From positions 1 to 64,000 of the forward strand of contig JAZQLQ010000022.1 of the NCBI GenBank assembly GCA_045542735.1: a stretch of 64,000 nt of DNA, in the 5' to 3' direction. How positions within the stretch are numbered: the first letter of the stretch is position 1; each line of letters opens with the position of its first letter. Below the pieces are notes generated by a model. That model had not been told where the DNA came from and ran no database searches. It saw only the letters and a list, made by a program, of their open reading frames with translations. The DNA comes from UBA2882 sp045542735 (GTDB taxonomy: Bacteria > Bacillota > Clostridia > Lachnospirales > Lachnospiraceae). The position numbers were made by a program, and so were the translations under genes. Positions 31,739 to 40,748 of the stretch are shown in pieces.

Positions 31739-33394
31739 ATGGCAAAGGTTACAATCGGAAGTGAAACAAAAGAATATGCAGTAGGCACAACATATGAAGA
31801 TGTTGCATTGGAGTATCAGGCAGAGTATGAAGATGGGATTGCACTGGTTTTGGCAGATGGCAAGATCCGTGAACTTTCCAAGGAAGTGGAAAAAGACTGT
31901 GAGCTGCAGTTTTTAACTCTTCGTGATTCGGCAGGCCACAAGACCTATGTGCGTACGGCGACTTTGATTTTGATGAAGGCAGCAAGAGATGTGCTGGACT
32001 TTGACAAAGTAAGCAAAGTAAAAATGGAGTTTACCATTGGCAATGGTTATTATATTGATGTACAGGGGGATGTAGTTGTCGATAAAGCCATGGCTGAAAA
32101 AATCCAAAACAGAATGAAGGAAATTGTAGAAGCAGATTTGGTTATCAGCAAACAGGCATATCCGACTGCGGAAGCAATTGAGATTTTCCGTTCCCATGGC
32201 ATGGAAGATAAAGTGAAACTTTTTAAATATCGTAAGGGTTCTACCATCAATGTATATGAACTGGATGGATATCATGATTATTATTATGGATATATGCTTC
32301 CCAGAACCGGTTATATGAAATATTTTGAAGTATTACCTTATGAAAACGGATTGATTTTAAATCTACCTGACAGACATACACCCAAGCAATTGGAGAAATT
32401 TGAGCCCCGTACCAAGTTGTTCCATACCATGAAACAGGCAGATGAGTGGGGCAGAAAAATGGGCGTTGATACGGTAGGAGATTTGAATAACCACATTTGT
32501 AACGGAGATATGGGCGACTTGATTTTAGTGCAGGAAGCGTTGCAGGAGCGCCGCATCGGAGAGATTGCCAAAGAAATCTCTGAGCGTGAAGGTGTCAAAT
32601 TTGTTATGATAGCAGGACCTTCTTCCAGTGGAAAGACCACGTTTTCCCACAGATTATCCGTACAGCTGCGCACCTATGGCCTCACACCTCATCCCATTGC
32701 CTTGGATGACTATTTTGTGGATCGTGAAAAGACACCTAAGCACCCTAACGGTGATTACAACTTTGAGTGTCTGGAAGCCTTGGATGTAGAGCAGTTCAAT
32801 AAAGATATGTTGGCTTTGTTGGAGGGCAAAGAAGTAGAACTTCCCACCTTCAATTTTAAAACCGGTAAGAGAGAATACCGTGGCAATTTTAAGAAACTGG
32901 GACCGGATGATATCCTGGTACTTGAGGGTATCCATGGCCTGAATGACAAAATGTCCTATGCTCTTCCGGTGGAAAGTAAATATAAGATTTATATCAGTGC
33001 ACTTACCACATTGAATATTGATGAGCATAACCGTATTCCTACCACGGACGGCAGATTACTCCGCCGTATGGTGAGGGACGCACGTACCCGTGGCTCATCT
33101 GCTAAGAGAACTATTCAGATGTGGGGCTCTGTGCGCCGCGGTGAAGAGGAAAATATCTTCCCCTTCCAGGAAGGCGCGGATGCATTTTTTAACTCAGCAT
33201 CCATTTATGAGTTGGCGGCATTAAAGCAGTACGCAGAGCCACTCTTATATCAGATTAAAGAGGATGAACCGGAATATCATGAGGCGAAACGTCTCTTGAA
33301 ATTCTTAGAATATTTCCTTGGAGTGGGCGGAGAGAATATTCCCAACAACTCCATTGTGAAAGAATTTATCGGGGGAAGTTGCTTCCCTGTATAA
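31739..33394 (+). CDS. Nucleoside (uridine-type) kinase with ThrRS-like N-terminus
   Basis: The 551-residue protein joins an N-terminal part related to the TGS and additional domains of threonyl-tRNA synthetase (1-250) to a C-terminal uridine-kinase domain: Walker A AGPSSSGKTTFSHRL (about 288-302), IALDDYFVDREKTP, and VLEGIHGLNDKMS. This fusion is known in clostridia and Thermotogae and is annotated as uridine or nucleoside kinase. The editing-site His motif of real ThrRS is absent here, so tRNA editing is unlikely. AGAGGG precedes the ATG. Confidence 0.9.
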   Translation: MAKVTIGSETKEYAVGTTYEDVALEYQAEYEDGIALVLADGKIRELSKEVEKDCELQFLTLRDSAGHKTYVRTATLILMKAARDVLDFDKVSKVKMEFTIGNGYYIDVQGDVVVDKAMAEKIQNRMKEIVEADLVISKQAYPTAEAIEIFRSHGMEDKVKLFKYRKGSTINVYELDGYHDYYYGYMLPRTGYMKYFEVLPYENGLILNLPDRHTPKQLEKFEPRTKLFHTMKQADEWGRKMGVDTVGDLNNHICNGDMGDLILVQEALQERRIGEIAKEISEREGVKFVMIAGPSSSGKTTFSHRLSVQLRTYGLTPHPIALDDYFVDREKTPKHPNGDYNFECLEALDVEQFNKDMLALLEGKEVELPTFNFKTGKREYRGNFKKLGPDDILVLEGIHGLNDKMSYALPVESKYKIYISALTTLNIDEHNRIPTTDGRLLRRMVRDARTRGSSAKRTIQMWGSVRRGEEENIFPFQEGADAFFNSASIYELAALKQYAEPLLYQIKEDEPEYHEAKRLLKFLEYFLGVGGENIPNNSIVKEFIGGSCFPV

Positions 33395-33395
33395 T
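33390..33395 (+). promoter_or_regulatory. -10 element of the RNase P RNA gene
   Basis: A perfect TATAAT lies 11 bases before the 5' end of the RNase P RNA, overlapping the stop of the kinase gene. The -35 is weak (TTTATC at 33365, 19 bp away). Confidence 0.5.
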
Positions 33396-33405
33396 GAAAT
33401 AGGAT

Positions 33406-33752
33406 ATGAGTAAGACAGATGATCGCGGCTGTCCAGACGAAAGGGGACAGGTGAGGAAAGTCCGGGCTTCATAGGGCAGGATGCCGGATAACGTCCGGTG
33501 GAGGTGACTCCAAGGCCAGTGCAACAGAAATATACCGCCGGGTTTCCCGGTAAGGGTGGAAAGGCAGTTTAAGAGACTACCGCTTTCTTGGTAACAAGGA
33601 AGGCACATGTAAACCCCATCCGAAGCAAGACCGAATAGAAAGCGATACGGCTGCCCGTCGTGCTTTCAGGTGGGTCGCTTGAAGCTGTTGGTAACAGCAG
33701 TTCTAGATAGATGATCATCCAACGACATAACCCGGCTTACCGTTTTGCTCAT
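33406..33752 (+). ncRNA. rnpB: RNase P RNA (M1 RNA)
   Basis: The conserved cores of bacterial RNase P RNA are present in order: GAGGAAAGTCCGGGC (about 33452-33467), CAGTGCAACAGAAA, GGGTGGAAAGGCAG, GTAAACCCC, and near the 3' end AGATAGATGATC followed by ACGACATAACCCGGCTTAC. Helix P1 is formed by ATGAGTAAGAC (33406-33416) with GTTTTGCTCAT (33742-33752). It processes tRNA 5' ends with RnpA. Confidence 0.95.
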
Positions 33753-33778
33753 TATTACGAAAGACAGAGGTAATTGTC

Positions 33779-35257
33779 ATGTTGTTTAATTCCTTGGCAT
33801 TTGCTGTTTTCTTGCCCATTGTGTTTTTACTTTATTGGGCTATACCTCAAAAGTACCGTTGGATTGTGCTGTTAATTTCCAGTTACTATTTTTATATGAG
33901 TTGGAATGTGAAATACGTGGTGTTGATTTTATTTACCACGGCAGTTTCTTATGCGGCAGCACTTGGGATGGAAAAATTACATAAAAAAAGTACGAAAAGG
34001 CTATTAGTGATTGGTGCTGTTGGTGCCAGTCTATTAGTCCTTTTCTTTTTTAAGTATTTTGACTTTGCACAAAATACCGTCATCCGTGTATTGCAATCCT
34101 TTACAATCGAATTACATCCCATTACGTTGAAGCTGATGTTACCGGTTGGAATCTCTTTTTATACATTCCAGACCTTAAGTTATGCCATTGATGTATATAA
34201 AGGCGAGGTGAAGGCAGAACGGAACTTCTTTAAATATGCTACCTTTGTATCCTTCTTCCCCCAGCTTGTGGCAGGACCCATTGAGCGTACCGGGAATTTG
34301 TTGCCTCAGATTGATTGCGAGCATAAATTCACCTATGAAAAGGGTGCCTACGGTATGCGTCTGATGGCTTGGGGATTTTTTAAGAAACTGGTTATTGCAG
34401 ATAATTTAGCAGTATTTGTGGATGCGGTATTTGAAGATGTGGCGTCATACCATGGATTTGCTTTGGTATTGGCAGTCTTTTTCTTTACCTTACAGATATA
34501 TTGTGATTTTTCGGGATATTCAGATATTGCCATTGGTGTGGCAAAGCTTTTTGATATCAACCTGATGACGAATTTTAAGAGTCCTTATTTCGCTACATCT
34601 ATCAAAGAGTTTTGGAGAAGATGGCATATTTCTTTGTCAAGCTGGTTCCGCGATTATGTATATATTCCCTTGGGAGGAAACCGGGTGTCAAAGGGACGTA
34701 ATATGTTTAACCTGTTAGCGACCTTTTCCTTGAGTGGTCTCTGGCATGGAGCGGCATTTACCTATATCGTCTGGGGCGGACTTCACGGTGCATTGCAATG
34801 TGTGGAAAATTTGCTGTTTCCCCGGAAAAAGATAGAGCGTAAAATCAATAACGATGCGTCTTCTCATAGAACTTTGCAAATATTTGGCAGAGATATTACA
34901 TGGTGGTTAAAGGTGGCCGTAGTCTTTTGTCTGGTATCTGCAGCATGGTGCTTTTTCAGAGCAGGGTCCTGCAAAGAGGCCTTGTATGTGTTTGCCCATA
35001 TGGCAGACGGACTAAGTAACCCATTATCTTACATAAATGTAGGGATACATGCTTTTGATGTGGCAAGCTTAAAGTTTATGGTGTTACCGATAATGTTACT
35101 TGCAGTTTATGACTATGTGGCGATTAATAATGATCCCATTCAATGTATTGGGAAACTACCCACGGTTGCAAGAAAAACACTGTATGTTGCATTTTTATTA
35201 TTATTGCTTTTATTGGCAAGCTTCAATTCCCAGGAGTTTGTGTATTTCCAATTTTAA
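33779..35257 (+). CDS. MBOAT-family O-acyltransferase (first copy)
   Basis: The 492-residue membrane protein matches the AlgI/DltB group: YYFYMSWNVKYVV near the start, LPVGISFYTFQTLSYAIDVY, FFPQLVAGPIERTGNLLPQI, the catalytic-region motif FWRRWHISLSSWFRDYVYIP and the invariant His in SGLWHGAAFTYIVWGGLHG. Such proteins move acyl groups across the membrane onto polysaccharides. It is the first gene of a glycan acylation locus and lies after rnpB with AGAGGT before the ATG. Confidence 0.93.
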   Translation: MLFNSLAFAVFLPIVFLLYWAIPQKYRWIVLLISSYYFYMSWNVKYVVLILFTTAVSYAAALGMEKLHKKSTKRLLVIGAVGASLLVLFFFKYFDFAQNTVIRVLQSFTIELHPITLKLMLPVGISFYTFQTLSYAIDVYKGEVKAERNFFKYATFVSFFPQLVAGPIERTGNLLPQIDCEHKFTYEKGAYGMRLMAWGFFKKLVIADNLAVFVDAVFEDVASYHGFALVLAVFFFTLQIYCDFSGYSDIAIGVAKLFDINLMTNFKSPYFATSIKEFWRRWHISLSSWFRDYVYIPLGGNRVSKGRNMFNLLATFSLSGLWHGAAFTYIVWGGLHGALQCVENLLFPRKKIERKINNDASSHRTLQIFGRDITWWLKVAVVFCLVSAAWCFFRAGSCKEALYVFAHMADGLSNPLSYINVGIHAFDVASLKFMVLPIMLLAVYDYVAINNDPIQCIGKLPTVARKTLYVAFLLLLLLLASFNSQEFVYFQF

Positions 35258-35275
35258 AAAAAGGAGCGCAGGATT

Positions 35276-36259
35276 ATGTGGCGTGATATCCGAAGATTAC
35301 TACGCAATTTCATATTGATTGTATTGCCGCTGTTTGCCGCGCTTTCTATTTATTGTGCGTGCTTTCCTATGTGGTATATGGATGAAGAATATGCCATGTA
35401 CAGACAGCAGAAGGACTATGTGACGGAAAATGCGGATTATAATCATACTGTGATTATCGGTGATTCCCGTACAAAGGCAGGTTTTGTGCCGGAGGAACTG
35501 TCGGATGGATGCTACAATCTGGCATTGGGTGGGACAACTCCTATTGAAGGATATTACACCTTGAAGGAATACTTGGAATATCATCCGGCGCCGGAGTATG
35601 TGGTAATCGCATATGCACCGATGCACTACATGGATGTGGATGCCCTTTGGACCAGAAATATTTATTTTCACGTGATGAATCATGAGGATAGTAGAGAACT
35701 GTTTGAAACAGCAGCTGTTTGTGAGTGTAAGGATAATATCTTGATAGAAAATTATCCTTTGGAATATGTGATGTATCAACTCTATATGCCCAATAAGTAT
35801 TGTACGGCGCTGAAAAATTCCGGTTTTGTGGGTAGACACGAAGCAAATATGGAAAAATATGATTTGATGGTAACAAGTCGCGGACAAAACTATTTTGGTC
35901 TGGCAGACGGAAGCGGAGATGTAAACGGAGAAGCAAAGGAAGAAGATTTTGTTGCTTCGGATGTCATTACACTTTATATGCAAAAAATGTTTGATTTGTG
36001 TGAAGAACAGGGAATCACGGTTGTGGTGGAACAACTTCCTATGAATGAGACTTCCAGAAATATTTTGACGGATGATTTTAAATTGCATTACAGAGAATAT
36101 ATGTCAGAGCTTTCGGAGGCCAATCCGGAGGTAAAGTTGTTTGGTGATTTTTATGTATATCCCAATGACTTTTTTGGCGATGCGGATCATCTGAATCCTC
36201 TGGGAGCATCAGAATATTGTCTGTATATGAAACAAAGATATCCGGAGATTTTTCCGTAA
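35276..36259 (+). CDS. SGNH/DltD-like partner of the first MBOAT protein
   Basis: The 327-residue protein has an N-terminal membrane anchor (about 11-33) and an outside SGNH-hydrolase-like domain: VIIGDSRTKAGF (nucleophile Ser, about 61-72), NLALGGTTPIEGYY, and the DxxH pair in GDADHLNPLGASEY at the C-terminus. It probably receives the acyl group delivered by the MBOAT protein and passes it to the glycan. The gene lies 18 bp after the MBOAT gene with an AAGGAG site. Confidence 0.85.
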   Translation: MWRDIRRLLRNFILIVLPLFAALSIYCACFPMWYMDEEYAMYRQQKDYVTENADYNHTVIIGDSRTKAGFVPEELSDGCYNLALGGTTPIEGYYTLKEYLEYHPAPEYVVIAYAPMHYMDVDALWTRNIYFHVMNHEDSRELFETAAVCECKDNILIENYPLEYVMYQLYMPNKYCTALKNSGFVGRHEANMEKYDLMVTSRGQNYFGLADGSGDVNGEAKEEDFVASDVITLYMQKMFDLCEEQGITVVVEQLPMNETSRNILTDDFKLHYREYMSELSEANPEVKLFGDFYVYPNDFFGDADHLNPLGASEYCLYMKQRYPEIFP

Positions 36260-36295
36260 CATGATGAAGGAAGATATAATAAGCGGAGAACGAAA

Positions 36296-37726
36296 ATGGT
36301 ATTTAGTACAATTATCTTTTTATGTGCATTTTTGCCCATAACTATTATTGGATATTATCTTATGCCCGGGCGGGGAAAAAATATTTTCCTGCTTCTTTTG
36401 AGTCTCCTTTTTTACGCATGGGGTGAGCCTACTTATGTTTTTGTAATGCTTTTTTCCATCCTGTGTAATTACATCTTTGGTATGATTCTGTCAGGATGTA
36501 AGGAGAATAGGCGGAAGCTGTGGGTTACGGTAGCGATTTTGACGAATTTGGGCGTGCTGGGTGTTTTTAAATACACAGGTTTTGCAGTTACAACCCTAAG
36601 CGGTGTGATGCCGGGACTTTTGCGGATTCCGGAGATCGCGTTGCCCATCGGTATTTCTTTTTATACTTTCCAGGGACTTTCATACTGTATTGATGTTTAT
36701 CGGGATAAAAGCATTGTGCAAAAAAATCCTATAAATCTGGCTTTATACATTTCCATGTTTCCCCAGCTGATTGCGGGACCTATTGTAAGATATACCGATA
36801 TTAAGAATGAACTAAGCAACCGGAAACATTCGGCAGAATTGTTTGCAGCAGGTGCAGAGAGGTTTATTATAGGTCTTTCTAAAAAAGCAATGTTAGCAAA
36901 CACTATGGGTGCTTTGGCGGATCAGATTATGGGAAGTAATGTGCAGTATCTCAGTGCTCCGGTAGCGTGGCTTGGTGCCATTGCATATACTTTGCAGATT
37001 TATTTTGATTTCTCCGGTTACTCGGACATGGCAATCGGACTTGGCAAAATCTTTGGATTCCGGTTTCCGGAAAACTTTGATTATCCCTATATATCCAAAA
37101 GTGTCCGGGAGTTTTGGCGCAGATGGCATATTTCGTTATCAAGCTGGTTCCGTGATTATCTGTACATCCCCATGGGTGGTAACAGAAAGGGAAATGTATA
37201 TGTCAATTTATTTGTAGTTTTCCTTGCTACGGGCTTATGGCATGGAGCGGCATGGGGCTTTGTATTGTGGGGGCTTTGGCATGGTTTCTTTATGATTGCG
37301 GAGCGGCTGATTGTAAAGCATGTGCCTACCAAGGACGAAATGAAAAGTACATCATCAAATACCAAAGCAATCAAAGTAAGGAACATTTTGGTATCTATTG
37401 CGGGCCGATTGTATACCATGATGGTGGTAATTGTGGGCTGGGTCTTATTTAAAATGGTAGATTTGCATGCTACTTGGGATTATCTGAAAGTGATGTTTGG
37501 CATTACTCGGAATGAATTTGTGGCATATAGTCCTTTATACTATTTAGATGGCAAGACCATTTTGTTACTGCTTTGTGCTATCTTATCCTGTATTCCTTGG
37601 AAAAGACCAAAAGATGGCTTTGCAGTTATGATAATCCGTAGACTTGTGTTGTTGGTATTATTGGCATTGTGTTTTATGTTTATTATTACAAGTACCTATA
37701 ATCCCTTTATTTATTTTAGATTTTAG
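36296..37726 (+). CDS. MBOAT-family O-acyltransferase (second copy)
   Basis: The 476-residue protein is a second AlgI-like membrane acyltransferase with LPIGISFYTFQGLSYCIDVY, MFPQLIAGPIVRYTDI, FWRRWHISLSSWFRDYLYIP and TGLWHGAAWGFVLWGLWHG. It shares the motif block with the copy at 33779 but is clearly divergent (for example a different N-terminus and central region), so it is not a recent duplicate. It precedes its own DHHW-type partner. Confidence 0.93.
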   Translation: MVFSTIIFLCAFLPITIIGYYLMPGRGKNIFLLLLSLLFYAWGEPTYVFVMLFSILCNYIFGMILSGCKENRRKLWVTVAILTNLGVLGVFKYTGFAVTTLSGVMPGLLRIPEIALPIGISFYTFQGLSYCIDVYRDKSIVQKNPINLALYISMFPQLIAGPIVRYTDIKNELSNRKHSAELFAAGAERFIIGLSKKAMLANTMGALADQIMGSNVQYLSAPVAWLGAIAYTLQIYFDFSGYSDMAIGLGKIFGFRFPENFDYPYISKSVREFWRRWHISLSSWFRDYLYIPMGGNRKGNVYVNLFVVFLATGLWHGAAWGFVLWGLWHGFFMIAERLIVKHVPTKDEMKSTSSNTKAIKVRNILVSIAGRLYTMMVVIVGWVLFKMVDLHATWDYLKVMFGITRNEFVAYSPLYYLDGKTILLLLCAILSCIPWKRPKDGFAVMIIRRLVLLVLLALCFMFIITSTYNPFIYFRF

Positions 37727-37734
37727 GAGGCATT

Positions 37735-38874
37735 ATGAAGCCGAAAAAGAAAGCGGCAGATATTTTGTTTATTCTTTGTTTTATTGCAATGATATTGGTT
37801 CCCTTTTTGATGCTTGATACCACAGAGGAAATCAATTCGGAGTTGGAAAACAGGGCAATGACAAAATGGCCGGGATTTCATTTTGATAAATTGCATACAG
37901 AGTGGTACGGTCATTATGTGGAAGACCGTGTGGGATTCCGTGAGGAGGCTATTAAAATCAATGCAGATTTGAATTACCGGTTGTTTGGTGATTTTTCTGA
38001 GGATTTGCATATGTTTGGAAAAGACGGATATATTTTTCCGGCGGATGACGGTTATATACAAAACTATCAGCGTACCAATATCAATGAACCTTTGATGGAA
38101 AACCTGGTGACCTACGCGGCGAGAACCAATGCTTATGCCAAGGAACGGGATTGTCTGTTTATACTGATGATTTGCCCCAATAAATCCTCGGTATACGGGG
38201 ATTATATGCCGGAATCCATTTATGTGGATGAAACCAAAGAAAGCACTTTGGATTTGGCAAAGCGGAGGCTGACAGAAGAGGGGGTTTCCTGTGTGGTTCC
38301 CCATGAAAAATTCCGGTCTCAAAAGGAAGAAGAACAAATCTACAATGTAAAATATGACTGTGCACACTGGAATGATCTGGGAGCATTGTGCGGTTTGACC
38401 ATGGTGGATCAGATGATTGCTCAAAACTATGGTGATATTCCTGTGATGCAACGGAGTGATTTCGCTTTGACATGGGATGAGGTAGACAGTCTGGAGTTTT
38501 ATACCACAGAGGAGCCCATACATGATCGTTTGCCTAAATTGCAATTGCTGCAAACTCCGGCGGTTCAATCGGATAGCCCTTATCGTGTGGATATTCCTAT
38601 GCAACCGGGGAATGCCGTCGCTTATTATTATAACGAAAATGCATTGACAGACCGGACGATTTTGATCTTACATGATAGTTTTTTTGATCATAAAGAAACT
38701 TGGTATACCTACCGATATCGGGAAGTGTATTATGGCTCCCGGGTGAATTATACTAATATGAAAGCGTATATTGACCTAATACAGCCGGATGTGATTATTT
38801 TTGAAGTGGCCGAGCGGGCTTTTGCAGATGATTTGCATGCATATACAGAGCTTGGCAACGTGATATACCAATAA
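37735..38874 (+). CDS. DHHW/AlgX-like cell-surface protein
   Basis: The 379-residue protein has an N-terminal membrane anchor (about 9-25, ADILFILCFIAMILVPFLML) and a domain of the DHHW/AlgJ type: ENRAMTKWPGF, YVEDRVGFREEAIKINADLN, MFGKDGYIFPADDGY, LFILMICPNKSSVYGDYMPE, and DCAHWNDLGALCG. AlgX/AlgJ proteins acetylate polysaccharide together with MBOAT proteins. The gene is 8 bp after the second MBOAT gene, with TAGGAGG. It is the likely partner of that gene. Confidence 0.87.
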   Translation: MKPKKKAADILFILCFIAMILVPFLMLDTTEEINSELENRAMTKWPGFHFDKLHTEWYGHYVEDRVGFREEAIKINADLNYRLFGDFSEDLHMFGKDGYIFPADDGYIQNYQRTNINEPLMENLVTYAARTNAYAKERDCLFILMICPNKSSVYGDYMPESIYVDETKESTLDLAKRRLTEEGVSCVVPHEKFRSQKEEEQIYNVKYDCAHWNDLGALCGLTMVDQMIAQNYGDIPVMQRSDFALTWDEVDSLEFYTTEEPIHDRLPKLQLLQTPAVQSDSPYRVDIPMQPGNAVAYYYNENALTDRTILILHDSFFDHKETWYTYRYREVYYGSRVNYTNMKAYIDLIQPDVIIFEVAERAFADDLHAYTELGNVIYQ

Positions 38875-38886
38875 GGGATGATGAAT

Positions 38887-40008
38887 ATGACGAAAGAAAA
38901 AGAAAATTTACAATTCCGATATTTGTATGCCTTTGGAATTCTGTTTGTTGTTTTAAGTCATTGTGATGGCGGAGGAATACAAATGCTGTCCAATTGGATG
39001 CATTTTGGCGCCTTTCATTTGGCGGTTTTTGTTTTTGGATCCGGCTATTTTTTTCGTGGTAACAATATATCCAATCTCTTTTCCTATGTGGGGAAAAAGA
39101 TAAAAACATTGTTGCTCCCTTTATGGGGATGGAATCTGGTGTATGGTCTGATCGTTACAGGTCTGCATTTTATAGGATTTCAGTTCGGAGAAACCATTAG
39201 CCTAAAAGGAGTTATCCTGGGACCGGTTATCAACAAAGATTTATATCAGTTTAACATGGGAAGCTGGTTTGTCTTTCCGTTTTTTATGGTACAAATCCTA
39301 TATGCATGTATGAAGTGGTGCTTGGACAAAATAGGGAAGAGCAACGTGACAGATAAACTTTTGCAGTTTGCATTTGTGGCGGTAGGTATCCTAGGTGTAC
39401 AAAGTGCAGGAAAAGGACTGGACGGAGAGTGGCAGTTTGTGTTGATGCGCATCTTGTATTTTATGCCCTTTTATGTTTTGGGAATTTGGTATCGGGAGAA
39501 AATGGAGTCTTTGAATAAAAAATTACCTACCATGGGAGTGCTTGGCGGATGTTTGGTGATAGCGTTACTTCTGAATACCTACTTTGGAAGAGTGGTATAT
39601 GCGATTCCATCTACCTGCGATTATCCTTTCGGAACCGTTGCGACTTACATAGCGGCTCTGGTCGGTATTACATTTTGGTTACAGGTATCGGGATGGTTGG
39701 CGGAATGTGGCACACCGATAACGATATTGAAAGTCATAGGTAATAGTACCTGGGATATTATGATACACCAGTTTGCGGGTATTTTTGCCGTAAAATGCAT
39801 TTTCGGAATGTTAAATCGGTTATTCCCTATCTTTGCGGATTTTGATTGGCAGATATTTAAGCAAGACATTTGGTATCTGTATCGTCCCAAAGGGATAGCG
39901 GAGTATGCATTCTTATATGTAATAGGAGCCGTTGCATTTTCTGTTTTGGTAAAACGGATTATGAAGAAAGTAAAAGAAAGTGTTGTGTTTAGAAAACAGG
40001 TGAAATAG
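38887..40008 (+). CDS. Acyltransferase-3 family membrane protein
   Basis: The about 373-residue protein has some ten hydrophobic segments and begins with a variant of the acyltransferase-3 start (FRYLYAFGILFVVLSHC, then FHLAVFVFGSGYFF and WNLVYGLIVTG). The usual R and H of this family appear as R12-region and SHC. Such proteins O-acetylate sugars at the cell surface. AAGGG suits the ATG at 38887; ATGs at 38878 and 38881 are also possible. It closes the acylation locus. Confidence 0.8.
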   Translation: MTKEKENLQFRYLYAFGILFVVLSHCDGGGIQMLSNWMHFGAFHLAVFVFGSGYFFRGNNISNLFSYVGKKIKTLLLPLWGWNLVYGLIVTGLHFIGFQFGETISLKGVILGPVINKDLYQFNMGSWFVFPFFMVQILYACMKWCLDKIGKSNVTDKLLQFAFVAVGILGVQSAGKGLDGEWQFVLMRILYFMPFYVLGIWYREKMESLNKKLPTMGVLGGCLVIALLLNTYFGRVVYAIPSTCDYPFGTVATYIAALVGITFWLQVSGWLAECGTPITILKVIGNSTWDIMIHQFAGIFAVKCIFGMLNRLFPIFADFDWQIFKQDIWYLYRPKGIAEYAFLYVIGAVAFSVLVKRIMKKVKESVVFRKQVK

Positions 40009-40010
40009 AC

Positions 40011-40688
40011 ATGGAAGGTAAAAAAGCGGTCCTCATCGGATCGGCACCACTTGGAACGGAAGAAAAATATTTAGTTCAATTGCTAACCCAACCGCAGGAT
40101 ATCATCTGGATAGCTGTTGATGGCGGAATTGTCTTTTTTGCAAAGCATAACCGGATTCCGGATTATTGGATCGGGGATATGGATTCGGCAGATGAAAAAA
40201 GAATCGACAAGTTATATCTGGGACGGATTCCTGCTGCATGTGTTAAAAGAGTTCCCGTAGAAAAAGATGATACGGATACCGCATTGGCGGTTGCTATGGC
40301 TACGGATGCGGGATGCGATGAAATTTTGCTGTTTGGTGGCATAGGTGGTCAGCGGATTTCCCATACTATAGCCAATATTCAGTTGATGCATGACTATGCC
40401 CAAAAGGGATGTCATATACAAATGCTTGGCGAAGGCACGCGGATGGAGGTTATGGGGCCGGGAATGAAAAGGTTTGCGGCAGATATGACGGGACATATAT
40501 CGGTATTTGCATTGACTGACCTTGCAAAAGCGGTGCGAATCAAAGGCATGAAATATAGCTATGAAGGTGAACTGACGAACCGTCTTGCATTGGGAGTCAG
40601 TAACTCTTTTGTGGGAAGAGAGAGTAGTATCGAGTTTGCGGATGGTGCTTTATTGCTAATTTTTGAAGAAAAATCAAAGGATAACTAG
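40011..40688 (+). CDS. thiN: Thiamine pyrophosphokinase
   Basis: The 225-residue enzyme makes thiamine diphosphate from thiamine. It has VDGGIVFFAKHNRIPDYWIG, GDMDSADEK, VEKDDTDTALAVAMA and LFGGIGGQRISHTIANIQLM, the ThiN signature. AGGTGA precedes the ATG two bases after the acyltransferase stop. In Bacillus subtilis thiN sits directly after rpe; here it has moved into this operon and rpe lies at 57855. Confidence 0.93.
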   Translation: MEGKKAVLIGSAPLGTEEKYLVQLLTQPQDIIWIAVDGGIVFFAKHNRIPDYWIGDMDSADEKRIDKLYLGRIPAACVKRVPVEKDDTDTALAVAMATDAGCDEILLFGGIGGQRISHTIANIQLMHDYAQKGCHIQMLGEGTRMEVMGPGMKRFAADMTGHISVFALTDLAKAVRIKGMKYSYEGELTNRLALGVSNSFVGRESSIEFADGALLLIFEEKSKDN

Positions 40689-40748
40689 TCATTTTGCATG
40701 AATTGTGTTAAAATGATAGAAATGTACGTTAAAGGAGAGACTTGGGTT

